Below, piece by piece: positions 11,201 through 19,663 of a DNA stretch of 64,000 nucleotides. Position 1 is the first letter of the stretch, and each line of letters begins with the position of its first letter. The notes beneath the pieces were generated by a model that was not told the origin of the DNA, did no database searches, and worked only from the letters and a program-made list of their open reading frames with translations. The stretch comes from Borreliella garinii (GTDB taxonomy: Bacteria > Spirochaetota > Spirochaetia > Borreliales > Borreliaceae), in the NCBI RefSeq assembly GCF_001922545.1, contig NZ_CP018744.1, positions 372,001 to 436,000 on the forward strand. The letters are read 5' to 3'. Both the position numbers and the translations under genes were made by a program.

Positions 11201-14200
11201 TGTAAGTGTTTTATAAATTTCATCTCTAATTTTTGAAATAGCTCCCTCACTTTCAATTAAAAACGTAGAATACCTCTCTTCAAAATTACTCTCAATAAGT
11301 TTAAATCTTTCCTTATAAAGATCGTTTAAAAACTCAGACTTACTCTCAATATTATTTTTAAGATCATTTGTTATCTCTCCAAATCTCTCTTTTGCTTGCA
11401 TAATATCACTATCAATAGTTTTCCTATAATCAATTGCTTCCTCTAATCTAGATTTATAATACTGTTCAATCTCTTTAACAAACTCACTAATTCTTGCCTC
11501 TCCATCATCTGTTAGATCTTTAACTTTTAATTCAAATTTTTCAACTTGATATTTTGATACATCAAAAGATTCCTTAAGTTTTTGAAGATTTTCATCCATA
11601 CCTTTGCTAAGATTATCTATTCTATCTGTCAATCTTCTATTTATATTTTCAATCTCATGCATTATTTCATTTTCAAGTTTACTAGAAATATTTTCTGAGT
11701 ACCCTCTATAATTAGATATCACTTCATTATATTTTCCATTAATTTCTTTATTTATATCATTAAACTTTACACTAAGGGAATCAAGAGTAATATCTATATT
11801 GGCCTGAAAAGACGCAATATCGGTTCTTTTATCCTGCAGCAAGCTATCAACCTCTTTAACAAATTCCTCTGAATTGTTTAAAACTACAGCAAACTTTTTT
11901 GACAAATTTTCCTCAAGTTCTCTAGTCTCTTTATTAAAATGATTCATTATATCTTGTAAAAGCTCGTCAGAATATATAGCGCCTTGATTTCTAAACTCAT
12001 CTATTTTTTCAAGGTAATAACTCTCAAGGCTTTCTATGGAAAATTTAAGCTCTTTAATTTTTGTAGTCACCTCAGAATCTATTAAATCCAAATCCACTTT
12101 ACCCGAAGATAATAAATTCTCAATTTTAACAGTTATTTCGTTTAATTTGCTTTGCCAATCACTAAGCTTACTGTCTACTTCATTGTTAATTAAATCTTTC
12201 CTATTTAAAATATCTTTAGAGATTCTATCTAAAAAATCATCAATTTGCTTTTGATTGTCTGATTTTATATTAGAGACAATTTGCAGCTTTGATTCAATAA
12301 ATTCATTAAGATCGGATTTAAAATTATTTAAAATATCTTCTGATTCAATTTTGAAATCTTTTAATTTATAATCACATTCTTCAATCTTACTTATAACAAA
12401 ATTATTTTTATCATCAAATTTTTTGTTCAAATCCTCAAGCATAAATACACTTTTATCTTTAATTATTTCTGTTTGCCTATTAATAAATTCTTTAATTCCT
12501 AATATAGCCTCGTCACTTTGTGCATATGACATATCTTTTAATTCTTTATATTTTTCTATTACTAAACTCTCAATATCGCCTGTTTTTAACAAAACATATT
12601 CTATTCTATCGTTAACATCTCTTTCTAGATTTTCTATTTTTAAAGTAGCAGATGAAAGTAGCTCTTCACTAGAGATCTTAATATCAAGCAATGATTTATT
12701 TAAAGCAATAAGCTCATCCTTCCAACTACCATGAATGTCAATAGCTTTCTTTTGAATATGATCTGAAAGATCATTAAAAACATTCTCACTAAGTTCTATT
12801 CCCTTGTCTTTTTGAATCTGAATTAAACTTAAAAATTCTTCATTTGTTTTATTTATTTGAGATTCAATATTTTTTAAATTAGAATCCATCTCACCTTGCC
12901 ACTTTGAATATTGAAGCTTACTTTCTTCTAGCTTACTAACAAAATTATTTACCTCATCGGAATAACGATTCTTAAACTCTACTATATTTTTATCAATTTC
13001 ATCTTTAATATTAATTAAATTGGTATTAAAATCTCTCTTTAAAATCTCTTGATTTTCTCCAAACATATTACACAAAGATTCAATTTCATTTTCTAATTTC
13101 TTGTTTAAATCTTGAAATTCTCGACAATTATTAATTGCTTCTTGAGAGAGCGTTTCAAATTTCTCACCATAAACTAAAGAAAACTCATCCATTTCTGCCG
13201 TTAATTTATCTTTAAAGCCTTTATATTTAGATTCCATTTGATCTTCAAATTTAGAGCTACTAGAATCTAAAGATTCAAAAAGAGTAGTGTACTTGGCATT
13301 TATATTATCAGTTAAATTTGAATAATTATTATTAAACCTGCCATCAATTTCTTGGAAATTAGAAATCAAATTATCATTAAGCTTAATAAGCTTTTCTTGA
13401 ATATTTGAATCAACATCTAAAAGTTGAGATTCTAATTGCCTTTTAAGTTGATTAATATCATCTTTAAAACTTTCACTAAATATTTCAATGTCTGACCCAA
13501 ACTTATTTTTAAATTCAAGATATATTTCATTAGAATCGTCCTCAAGCTTCTTAATCAAAGAGATGGCACCTGCTTGAACACTTTCCATTTTAGAATTTAA
13601 ATCTAACAAACTAAGCTCTACCCTTTCTCTAATATTCTTATCAACTTGGCTTATTTTATCTTCATAGTCCTCATAAATATTTTTAAGATTCAGCTCAACT
13701 TGAGATCTAAATTTATCAAAAACATCATCAACCTGCTCCTCATACTTTCCCATCTCTATTCGTATTGACTCCTCAAGTGAATTAATTCTTGAATAAACAT
13801 TGTCCTTGAAAGAAGAACTCATAGAAGAAATTTCATTGTCCACTAAAATCAATTTATCCTCAAGTTTATCTTGAATTTCCCTAGAACGATCATCAACGTA
13901 TGTGAAAATATCTTTAAATTTATTTTCTAATTCCTCATTCAGTCTATTTAAAATAAAATCTTCTTTCTCATTAATTTTATTCTTTACGTTATCCATAATA
14001 AGCTCTATAGAATCTTCTATTAACTTATATTTGTTTTCATAAAAAATAAAAGAACTTTCTATCTCTTTATTATATTTACCAATATTAAATTCAACCTTTT
14101 CAAGAAAATCATTAAATTCTAAATCTAATTTCTCATTACCCTTATATAAAATATCCTTTTTTCTCTCTTCAATATTTGCTAAATCTTTTTCATAAAGATC

Positions 14201-14782
14201 AATCTCTCTATTCAAATTATCCATTTTAAAAACAAGGTCCTTAATATTAATATCAAACTTTTCCCAACTAGCAATTTTAATAGACTCGAGATTTTCTTTA
14301 TTGGACTTTTCAAATTTTTCTAACACTGAATTCAAATTTGATTCAACAGAATCAATCTGTGTGTTAAATCCTTTTAAAGTTTTTGAAAGTTTATCTACTA
14401 TTTTCCCATCAACTTGCAACCTTTGAATATTCTCTTGAACTTTCAAGGTCATTTCGTCAAGATCCTTGAGCATAGAATCATGATAAGCTATCTTTTTTTC
14501 AACCTCTGCAAAATCATTGCTCTTGTTTTTAATCTTTTGCTGAACTTCATCAATCTTTTTTATTATTTCTATGCTAGATCTTTGATAAGCTTCCATATCA
14601 ACAGCAAGATCATTAATCTCTTTTGTCTTATCTTCAATAAAATCTTCAAGATTAACCTTCGCAAGATCGATGAACTTTTTAATTTTATCTAACGCCCTAG
14701 AACGTTTGTCATATTGCCTATAAATAAACAAAACTATTGAAACCAAAAAAAGGTTAACTAAAATAGTAGCAAAATCTATCAT
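8294..14782 (-). CDS. Giant membrane-anchored coiled-coil protein (SpiroCoCo-like)
   Basis: A single uninterrupted reading frame of 2162 residues, the largest in the window. Residues 3-21 form one hydrophobic helix (FATILVNLFLVSIVLFI) followed by basic residues, so the N-terminus is probably anchored with the long part in the cytoplasm. About residues 25-2100 are almost wholly charged, heptad-like coiled coil rich in Lys, Glu, Asp, Ile and Leu with very few Pro or Gly. The last 45 residues are different: LMRQGWSAEEISRATKLSIG resembles a helix-turn-helix of the DUF6115/MerR-like kind. NCBI uses the name SpiroCoCo for such spirochete proteins. A structural or cytoskeletal role is only inference. 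It ends 12 bases before pheS. Confidence 0.88.
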   Translation of the reverse strand: MIDFATILVNLFLVSIVLFIYRQYDKRSRALDKIKKFIDLAKVNLEDFIEDKTKEINDLAVDMEAYQRSSIEIIKKIDEVQQKIKNKSNDFAEVEKKIAYHDSMLKDLDEMTLKVQENIQRLQVDGKIVDKLSKTLKGFNTQIDSVESNLNSVLEKFEKSNKENLESIKIASWEKFDINIKDLVFKMDNLNREIDLYEKDLANIEERKKDILYKGNEKLDLEFNDFLEKVEFNIGKYNKEIESSFIFYENKYKLIEDSIELIMDNVKNKINEKEDFILNRLNEELENKFKDIFTYVDDRSREIQDKLEDKLILVDNEISSMSSSFKDNVYSRINSLEESIRIEMGKYEEQVDDVFDKFRSQVELNLKNIYEDYEDKISQVDKNIRERVELSLLDLNSKMESVQAGAISLIKKLEDDSNEIYLEFKNKFGSDIEIFSESFKDDINQLKRQLESQLLDVDSNIQEKLIKLNDNLISNFQEIDGRFNNNYSNLTDNINAKYTTLFESLDSSSSKFEDQMESKYKGFKDKLTAEMDEFSLVYGEKFETLSQEAINNCREFQDLNKKLENEIESLCNMFGENQEILKRDFNTNLINIKDEIDKNIVEFKNRYSDEVNNFVSKLEESKLQYSKWQGEMDSNLKNIESQINKTNEEFLSLIQIQKDKGIELSENVFNDLSDHIQKKAIDIHGSWKDELIALNKSLLDIKISSEELLSSATLKIENLERDVNDRIEYVLLKTGDIESLVIEKYKELKDMSYAQSDEAILGIKEFINRQTEIIKDKSVFMLEDLNKKFDDKNNFVISKIEECDYKLKDFKIESEDILNNFKSDLNEFIESKLQIVSNIKSDNQKQIDDFLDRISKDILNRKDLINNEVDSKLSDWQSKLNEITVKIENLLSSGKVDLDLIDSEVTTKIKELKFSIESLESYYLEKIDEFRNQGAIYSDELLQDIMNHFNKETRELEENLSKKFAVVLNNSEEFVKEVDSLLQDKRTDIASFQANIDITLDSLSVKFNDINKEINGKYNEVISNYRGYSENISSKLENEIMHEIENINRRLTDRIDNLSKGMDENLQKLKESFDVSKYQVEKFELKVKDLTDDGEARISEFVKEIEQYYKSRLEEAIDYRKTIDSDIMQAKERFGEITNDLKNNIESKSEFLNDLYKERFKLIESNFEERYSTFLIESEGAISKIRDEIYKTLTINDENLQIKISEMDHNFEIIERRSKDILEFEKELRDKIQDCYGIINSQFGEIKGSVEENIKNHFEVCIKKVNTLIDDDIVKYENEIHKRIDSLKSIENTFDSIEKNLNDKVNGCIDKIANDFNLKYIELEERCNEGQLNLESKIDDKIKAIDNLALSQYDGLEKKYADVYDEFLERLNSHIATLSEEFKDSNKEMIFELESQLKNLKNLESDLNNIEKDVIRLKEESYHNVSSHLKLLEEDFFKDLKIRGEELKYSLENFVASYNDKIQNLEYDLSKNLENKTELIQSFRLDIEQKMKNDKENFYLDFTKEFSSKKKDMESEIALMETNITGRVDEFIDFVNNRQNIIDSWFLNIKDDVKNWQEKSYSTIEKKISLAELEIKSFENDILNVKIGLESFKDSLEIKAEEIFGNLQSEAKKIEQSVNLDFKNIGESLNLKVLDLEKFVDFKVEKIDERVNKKTEDILIQAEVKFLDQQKSLEDRIFELNQKLENEFTTLSSNLDKVRREMIDVISSDKESFEGQIELMHKNISEFSEKIGLYRNNIEASIENEYNAFSKSIKSEFGLLEDELKKSLKHSTLEIETVKNDLQEQIDKFEVEFKKNYKELLKEVDTNVLELESKILNCDTEFNKFISEAKDNLVEYKSDLRKEFEDSYDKINFQIENFKKLDAELEKNNSIFLEAYSLKEKLEKLWETLKNEIDLAQEYKNNFENVNKEFYNIQKETLGIIETFNELKLEQESIKDIKNDFNRFFEFYSSFDSRYKSLIESYDEMQIYKAKIKDIADEQRNILDNYERISNKEGILKSTIESVDKNFDLINEMEKRFNTLSKESAKFQNNLKDMENAVSNLLLNKGLSEEVLINAQNLREMLLDIENRLKNTLTMREKVVKSETRLENLNIAAEERIKTLGILVKTDSKYQDNVGLNNETVRNSVIKLMRQGWSAEEISRATKLSIGEVELILELGISNKGD

Positions 14783-14801
14783 AAAATATTTTACCCATAT
14801 T

Positions 14802-15488
14802 CTATATATTTAAACGTATATATTCTCTTAAGTCTTTATAATCATGAAAAATAAAATCAATCATTACTTTGCAATTTATATTCTTTTTTGAAAAAAAAGC
14901 TGCTTTCATTGAAACATTTTTAGCGCCCAAAATGTCATATTCATAAGAATTCCCTACATACAAAATATTATTACTACTCAAATTTAAATCCTCAATAATC
15001 TTTAAAAAAGGTACTTTATGTGGCTTTAAATATCCAGTATCTTCTGAAGAATAAAGAATATCCCAAAAACTATCCTGAATGCCCAATAAATTTTTGACAC
15101 GATCTAAAATAGGAAAGTCCGACATTACACCTAATTTTATTCCCTTAAATTTAAGCCAATAGATTAAATCTTGAACTCCAAGATATGGCTTGAGTTTTTT
15201 AAACTTATCGCTAAAAATTTGACTGTAATATATTTTATTTAATAAAAAAGCACACCTATTCTCATCAAGATTTAAATGTTGGGAAAGCATTTTAACCTGA
15301 AGGGAAAAAAATTCATCCCTATTTGAAGGTGAAAATTGATTTCTTTGTAAAATGCGTATTTTTTTCCTAATCTGTTTAAAAGCTAAAAAAAACTTAACAT
15401 TGGTTAAAAATTCAAAAAACATTAATTTATTTCTATCCACCTCAGGATACAAGGTGCCATCTAAATCAAATATTACAGCTTTAATCAT
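14802..15488 (-). CDS. HAD-superfamily hydrolase
   Basis: Haloacid-dehalogenase-fold phosphatase, 228 residues. Motif I is FDLDGTLYP at residues 7-15, with Asp8 as the predicted nucleophile and Asp10 as acid/base. Motif II is GVMSDF (Ser), motif III the Lys in LKPHKVP, and motif IV YVGNSYEYDILGAKN, which supplies the Mg-binding Asp. An alpha-helical cap lies between motifs I and II. This arrangement suits small-molecule phosphatases such as phosphoglycolate phosphatase or 5'-nucleotidases; the substrate is not visible. It starts four bases inside the end of the gene upstream (overlap ATGA type), so the two are coupled. Confidence 0.88.
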   Translation of the reverse strand: MIKAVIFDLDGTLYPEVDRNKLMFFEFLTNVKFFLAFKQIRKKIRILQRNQFSPSNRDEFFSLQVKMLSQHLNLDENRCAFLLNKIYYSQIFSDKFKKLKPYLGVQDLIYWLKFKGIKLGVMSDFPILDRVKNLLGIQDSFWDILYSSEDTGYLKPHKVPFLKIIEDLNLSSNNILYVGNSYEYDILGAKNVSMKAAFFSKKNINCKVMIDFIFHDYKDLREYIRLNI

Positions 15489-16744
15489 GATGATTGATTA
15501 TTTGCCTTTATAGCTATAGGTACTATTGGTAAATTTTCAGGAACCTTAACTCTAACTAAATGAATATAAGAGTTTGGATATCTTTTTTGAAGAGACTTGA
15601 TTGAAGTCTCAGAATTAACTTCATTAACTGAAACTCTAAAAATCCTATTTTCATCAAGAAATGGAAGAAACAAAACAACATGTTTATGAAGCATCATACT
15701 TGATAAATTGTTAACACCTGTGCTAATAGATCCAAAATAAATATATCCAGGCTCATCTAAAGCCAGACTATATAATAAAAACTCTAAATTTTCAATTTTA
15801 TAGCCACGATTGTCAATATAATTAAAAAACTTAATATTATTGACATCATTTTCCTTAATTTTAGATAATTTTAAGTCCATATTAATATTATTTATCCTAT
15901 AGGCAATATTACGAATCCAATCAAGACCAAAAAAAGGATCCTTGTTAAATTCCTGACTTTTAGTAAAAACACTCCCTCTAACACCAATATGCCTAATCTT
16001 AAGATCATCAATTCTTAAAAGTCGCCCCGTCATTGATTTATAAATCGAATCCGCCACCCATTTAACAAATCCTGAACAATTAAATCCTACAGGATCTTTT
16101 TGCAACAACCCAGTTTCTATGTGCACCATTTTGCCATACTCATCCATTGCACCATCAACAACCTCAGCAATGGGAAAAGATGAGAGAGTCTTTCTTAAAC
16201 TAATTACCATATTAGAAATATTTTTATAAATATCAAAATATTCAGGAATAAAATACCTAAAATCAATAACCTTGGCAATATAATTTATTATATTGCTAAT
16301 AGAAGTTACTGCAATGTCTTGAATCTTAAAAGGTAATTTAACGTCTTTATAAATTAAAGTATTTATTAAATAAAAATCAGCACTAGAAGAAAATTTTGAA
16401 GATTTTATTCTAATAAACGTATCCCCTCTGTTTATAAAAAATATTTTTATCTGCTCAATACCATCTTTGCCCACCTTAATCACATAAGAACCTGGGAAAA
16501 TATAATCCACATTCTTTTTTTTATTAAAAAAAGAATAGTAAACATACCCAGGATAAACTGCACTTGAAACTTCAATGTAACAATTTTCTGTAATAAAATG
16601 CTTTATTGGACTTATTTTTTTTTGCACATCGCTTGAATTAAAATATTTTGAATACTTACTCCTTATATCAAAATCATAAAAAAAGCTCTCAAGCGCAAAA
16701 AGATTTAGACTCTTAATTATTAAGAATAAAAATATATATTTCAC
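15485..16744 (-). CDS. Exported protein with an NlpC/P60-like Cys-His motif
   Basis: A 419-residue protein that begins with a signal-like hydrophobic stretch (residues 3-17, ending FALES) and is probably exported. I do not recognise it as a named family, but FNCSGFVKWVADSIY near residue 225 has the form of the catalytic-cysteine helix of NlpC/P60 cysteine peptidases (DCSGFVxxV), and a later segment LHKHVVLFLPF near 353 could supply the histidine before a beta-strand. That would make it a peptidoglycan hydrolase or related amidase. The large N-terminal half has no recognised domain. It overlaps der by four bases and the HAD gene by four bases, forming a tight trio. Confidence 0.72.
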   Translation of the reverse strand: MKYIFLFLIIKSLNLFALESFFYDFDIRSKYSKYFNSSDVQKKISPIKHFITENCYIEVSSAVYPGYVYYSFFNKKKNVDYIFPGSYVIKVGKDGIEQIKIFFINRGDTFIRIKSSKFSSSADFYLINTLIYKDVKLPFKIQDIAVTSISNIINYIAKVIDFRYFIPEYFDIYKNISNMVISLRKTLSSFPIAEVVDGAMDEYGKMVHIETGLLQKDPVGFNCSGFVKWVADSIYKSMTGRLLRIDDLKIRHIGVRGSVFTKSQEFNKDPFFGLDWIRNIAYRINNINMDLKLSKIKENDVNNIKFFNYIDNRGYKIENLEFLLYSLALDEPGYIYFGSISTGVNNLSSMMLHKHVVLFLPFLDENRIFRVSVNEVNSETSIKSLQKRYPNSYIHLVRVKVPENLPIVPIAIKANNQSS

Positions 16745-18042
16745 TTTAAATCTCTTATTTTTTCTCTCAATTCTACTAAAACTGGAATATTTTTATATCC
16801 AATTTTACGCAAATTATTTACTAAATAATTATAGTAAGAATTTGGAAAATTCTTTATTTTATTTGCAAAAAGAATAAACTTTACAGGATTAGTACTAACT
16901 TGTGTAATATATTTTATTTTATGAGAAATGTTTAAATGATAGTCTTTGATCCACAAATTTAACATTTTATTTAAATCTGAAGTGCTGGTTTTAAGCTCAA
17001 GCTGATCTTTTAACTTCAAAGCTTCTTTAAAAAGAGAATCTAGACCTATCTTCTTATGAACAGAAATTCTAAATATAGGAGCAAAATTTAAAACAGGGAA
17101 AAAAAATTTCACACGACCCTTTAAAGTTTCAAAATAGCCTTTAGATTCCTCTAAAAGATCCCATTTACTAAACACAATAATAATTCCTTTCCCCTTTTTA
17201 GTAACATAATGGGCAATCTTTTTATCCTGAGAGGTCAATTCTTCTTTAACATCAATCAACAAAAAAACAATATCCACCATGTCAATTACTTTCAATGCCC
17301 TATTAACAGAATAATATTCAACAACCTCATTTACTCTAGCTCTTCGTCTTATTCCAGCTGTATCAATAATCTCAAAAACTTTTCCATTTCTAGTTAGTTT
17401 TGTTTTAATAAAATCTCTAGTAGTGCCGGGCTGGTCTGAAACAATTGAAATTTCATTTCCAGATAAATAATTAATAAGAGTGGATTTACCTGAATTAGGC
17501 TTACCTATAATCCCAACCTTAATATTAACTTCATCCTCAATATTGGCTCTTCCAACTTCTGATTTTAAAAAATCTCTAAGCTTAGTAATGCCTCTACAAT
17601 GAAGTGCACTAACAAGGAAATACCGCTTAAACCCTAAATTATGAAATTTATGGGCTAAAAATTCCTTATCTTTAGTATCTACTTTATTTAAAACTAAAAT
17701 TACCTTACTAGTATATTTTCTCAGTCTTTCAATAACCTCATAATCTTCAAGTAAAATTTCATTAACATCTAAAACTAATAAAATTAAATCAACTTGTTCT
17801 AAAGAGCTTAAAACTTTTTGAACAACAATTTTGCTAATTTCATCTTTTAAGATCGTAAACCCACCAGTATCAATTAATTTAAAATTAAAAGAACCAACCT
17901 TACAAACCTCTTCAACTAAATCTCTAGTAACACCGTAAGTACTCTCGGTGATACTTCTTTTTGTATCTAAAATTCGATTAAATAAAGCAGATTTCCCAAC
18001 ATTCGGTCTACCAACAATAAGAACCTTTTTGTAACTAAGCAA
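16741..18042 (-). CDS. der: Ribosome-associated GTPase Der (EngA)
   Basis: Tandem-domain GTPase needed for 50S subunit maturation. The 433 residues hold two G domains and a C-terminal KH-like domain. G domain 1 has the P-loop GRPNVGKS (about 11-18), DTGGF and NKVD. G domain 2 has GKPNSGKS (about 180-187), DTAGIRRR and, in place of the expected NKWD specificity motif, SKWD near 295. The start is a TTG at 18040-18042, supported by a GAGGT ribosome site nine bases upstream. It shares a short divergent promoter region with the GerMN gene. Confidence 0.96.
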   Translation of the reverse strand: MLSYKKVLIVGRPNVGKSALFNRILDTKRSITESTYGVTRDLVEEVCKVGSFNFKLIDTGGFTILKDEISKIVVQKVLSSLEQVDLILLVLDVNEILLEDYEVIERLRKYTSKVILVLNKVDTKDKEFLAHKFHNLGFKRYFLVSALHCRGITKLRDFLKSEVGRANIEDEVNIKVGIIGKPNSGKSTLINYLSGNEISIVSDQPGTTRDFIKTKLTRNGKVFEIIDTAGIRRRARVNEVVEYYSVNRALKVIDMVDIVFLLIDVKEELTSQDKKIAHYVTKKGKGIIIVFSKWDLLEESKGYFETLKGRVKFFFPVLNFAPIFRISVHKKIGLDSLFKEALKLKDQLELKTSTSDLNKMLNLWIKDYHLNISHKIKYITQVSTNPVKFILFANKIKNFPNSYYNYLVNNLRKIGYKNIPVLVELREKIRDLK

Positions 18043-18077
18043 AGCAAATATACCTCTTTATTTATTCCGATATTTCC

Positions 18078-18085
18078 ATTATAAT
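18078..18085. promoter_or_regulatory. Shared, self-complementary -10 region for der (-) and the GerMN gene (+)
   Basis: The eight bases ATTATAAT read as TATAAT on both strands (plus strand 18080-18085, minus strand 18078-18083). For der, TTGGCA on the minus strand (18103-18108) could be the -35 with a long 19-base spacer. The plus-strand -35 is weak. Position suits both genes: der starts at 18042 and the GerMN gene at 18120. In so AT-rich a sequence this could be chance. Confidence 0.4.
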
Positions 18086-18119
18086 AGCAAATATTAGTAT
18101 TTATGCCAATTACAAATGA

Positions 18120-18875
18120 GTGTTTATATTGAAAAGAAAAAAAAGTTCAAGCTCAAACAAATCAGACATACTTCTAATTTTAATTGCTATTACTTTAACA
18201 ATAATTAGTGCACTATTAATAATCAAAAATTCGCTTATTATGCATATTTTTAAGGAAAAAAATTATGATAACAGTTTATTTGAATCAAGTCAAACACAAG
18301 ATAATAAGTTAATTGAAGCCAAAAAAGACACAAATCAAAATGTAAATACAAAAATACTTAAAAATGAAAGTTTTTTAATCCAACCACCAGAAATAAAAAA
18401 ACTTGAAGAAGAGCTCAAGCAAAACCAAAGAAATAATAACCTTAAAAACAAAAAATTTATTAAACTTTATTTTATAAAAGTCACTCCAGAAGGCTATTTT
18501 TTAAGACAAACTGTAAAAAGAGCTATATATTACGACAAGAATATACTTGAAGAAACACTAAAATCTTTAATCAAAGGGCCAAATGAATACGAGCTAAAAA
18601 ATAATTTTTTAAGTTTAATACCTATAAAAACTAAACTGTTAAACTTAAGCCTAAGCGAAGGAATTGCCAAAATAAACCTATCTAAAGAATTTTATGAAAA
18701 TAGTTTCGGCATTGAAGGAATAATTAATCAAATAGCTCAAATAACCTTGACATGTCTTGAAATTAAAGGAATTGCTGGAATAATTTTAACAATAGAAAAT
18801 AATCCAATAATACTTGAAGAATTAAACTTAAATTTTTCAGGAATATTAAATAAAAAAACTTTAGACAAATATTAA
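18120..18875 (+). CDS. Membrane-anchored GerMN-domain protein
   Basis: A 251-residue protein with a basic N-terminus, one transmembrane helix (about 17-36) and a Lys/Asn/Gln-rich linker. From about residue 115 it has a GerMN-like domain: KLYFIKVTPEGYFLRQTV, then ILEETLKSLIKGPN (the conserved hLIxGP element), then LSLSEGIAKINLSKEF and a final QITLTCLEIKGIAGI. GerMN domains occur in spore-germination GerM and in many envelope proteins of non-spore formers, probably binding peptidoglycan or partners outside the membrane. The start is uncertain: a GTG at 18120 or a TTG at 18129, neither with a good ribosome site. Its last four bases overlap the end of tlyA on the other strand. Confidence 0.78.
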   Translation: MFILKRKKSSSSNKSDILLILIAITLTIISALLIIKNSLIMHIFKEKNYDNSLFESSQTQDNKLIEAKKDTNQNVNTKILKNESFLIQPPEIKKLEEELKQNQRNNNLKNKKFIKLYFIKVTPEGYFLRQTVKRAIYYDKNILEETLKSLIKGPNEYELKNNFLSLIPIKTKLLNLSLSEGIAKINLSKEFYENSFGIEGIINQIAQITLTCLEIKGIAGIILTIENNPIILEELNLNFSGILNKKTLDKY

Positions 18876-19663
18876 AATTCAATATTGTTAAGCAATTGCA
18901 TAGAGCTTAAAATATTTAAAACGTTTGACCTAACAACTAAAAACATAAATTCTTGATTGCCTTTTTTACCTTTTGTTTTTAACTTTAATATATTTTTAAC
19001 TTGTAATTTGTTTTTATAGAACTTTTCAATTACACTTTGCAAAATTGTCTTCAAATAATCGCCATTCACAACACCATTAAAATTTTTTATATCTAAATTT
19101 AAACTTTTAACCTCAAACTGAGGCTTGATCAAAACCATAATAAAATTATCAGAAAGCTTATCTATTAAATTCACACATATGCTTATTGATGATCTAAAAG
19201 AAACATCTACAACCGCAAAATTAGGAACAATTTTAAATTCTGTAACATCAAAAATATTAGTTCTCTCTAAAACTTTAACTCTTGGATCAATTCTCAATTT
19301 ATAAGAAAGTTGATTAGTACCTACATCAACTGAATAAACAAAATTGGCACCACACTGCAATAAACAATCAGTAAAACCACCAGTTGAAGAACCAACATCA
19401 ACACAAATTTTATTTTTCACTTCGATCTTAAAATCTTTAAGAGCTTCTAAAAGCTTGTAACCTCCCCTTGATACAAATGTTTGACAAGCATTCTCAACTA
19501 AATCTATTTTACTTGTTTTGCTTATTAAGACTTTAGGATTTTTTTCTTTATGAGAATTTACATATATATTCCCTGTTAAAATCAAAATCATTAATTCTTC
19601 TCGTGTTTTTTTTGGATACCTTTTACAAAGTATGTTTAATAAATTATTTCTGAATCCTTTCAA
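18872..19663 (-). CDS. tlyA: TlyA-family rRNA 2'-O-methyltransferase
   Basis: S4 RNA-binding domain followed by an FtsJ-like methyltransferase, 263 residues, the usual length. The S4 part (about 5-60) includes REELMILILTGNIYVNS. The SAM motif is DVGSSTGGFTD (about 90-100). The K-D-K-E catalytic set of 2'-O-methyltransferases can be placed in SRGGYKL, VVDVSF, LIKPQFE and KGNQEF. Family members methylate 16S and/or 23S rRNA and were once called hemolysins. The start is a TTG at 19661-19663. The gene overlaps ymdB upstream by 20 bases and converges on the GerMN gene. Confidence 0.9.
   Translation of the reverse strand: MKGFRNNLLNILCKRYPKKTREELMILILTGNIYVNSHKEKNPKVLISKTSKIDLVENACQTFVSRGGYKLLEALKDFKIEVKNKICVDVGSSTGGFTDCLLQCGANFVYSVDVGTNQLSYKLRIDPRVKVLERTNIFDVTEFKIVPNFAVVDVSFRSSISICVNLIDKLSDNFIMVLIKPQFEVKSLNLDIKNFNGVVNGDYLKTILQSVIEKFYKNKLQVKNILKLKTKGKKGNQEFMFLVVRSNVLNILSSMQLLNNIEF

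Noticed and set aside
9402-12734. Several plus-strand frames of 60-100 residues opposite the giant coiled-coil gene
   Set aside because: Ser/Leu/Phe-rich shadows that arise from the Lys/Glu/Asp codon bias of the minus-strand gene.
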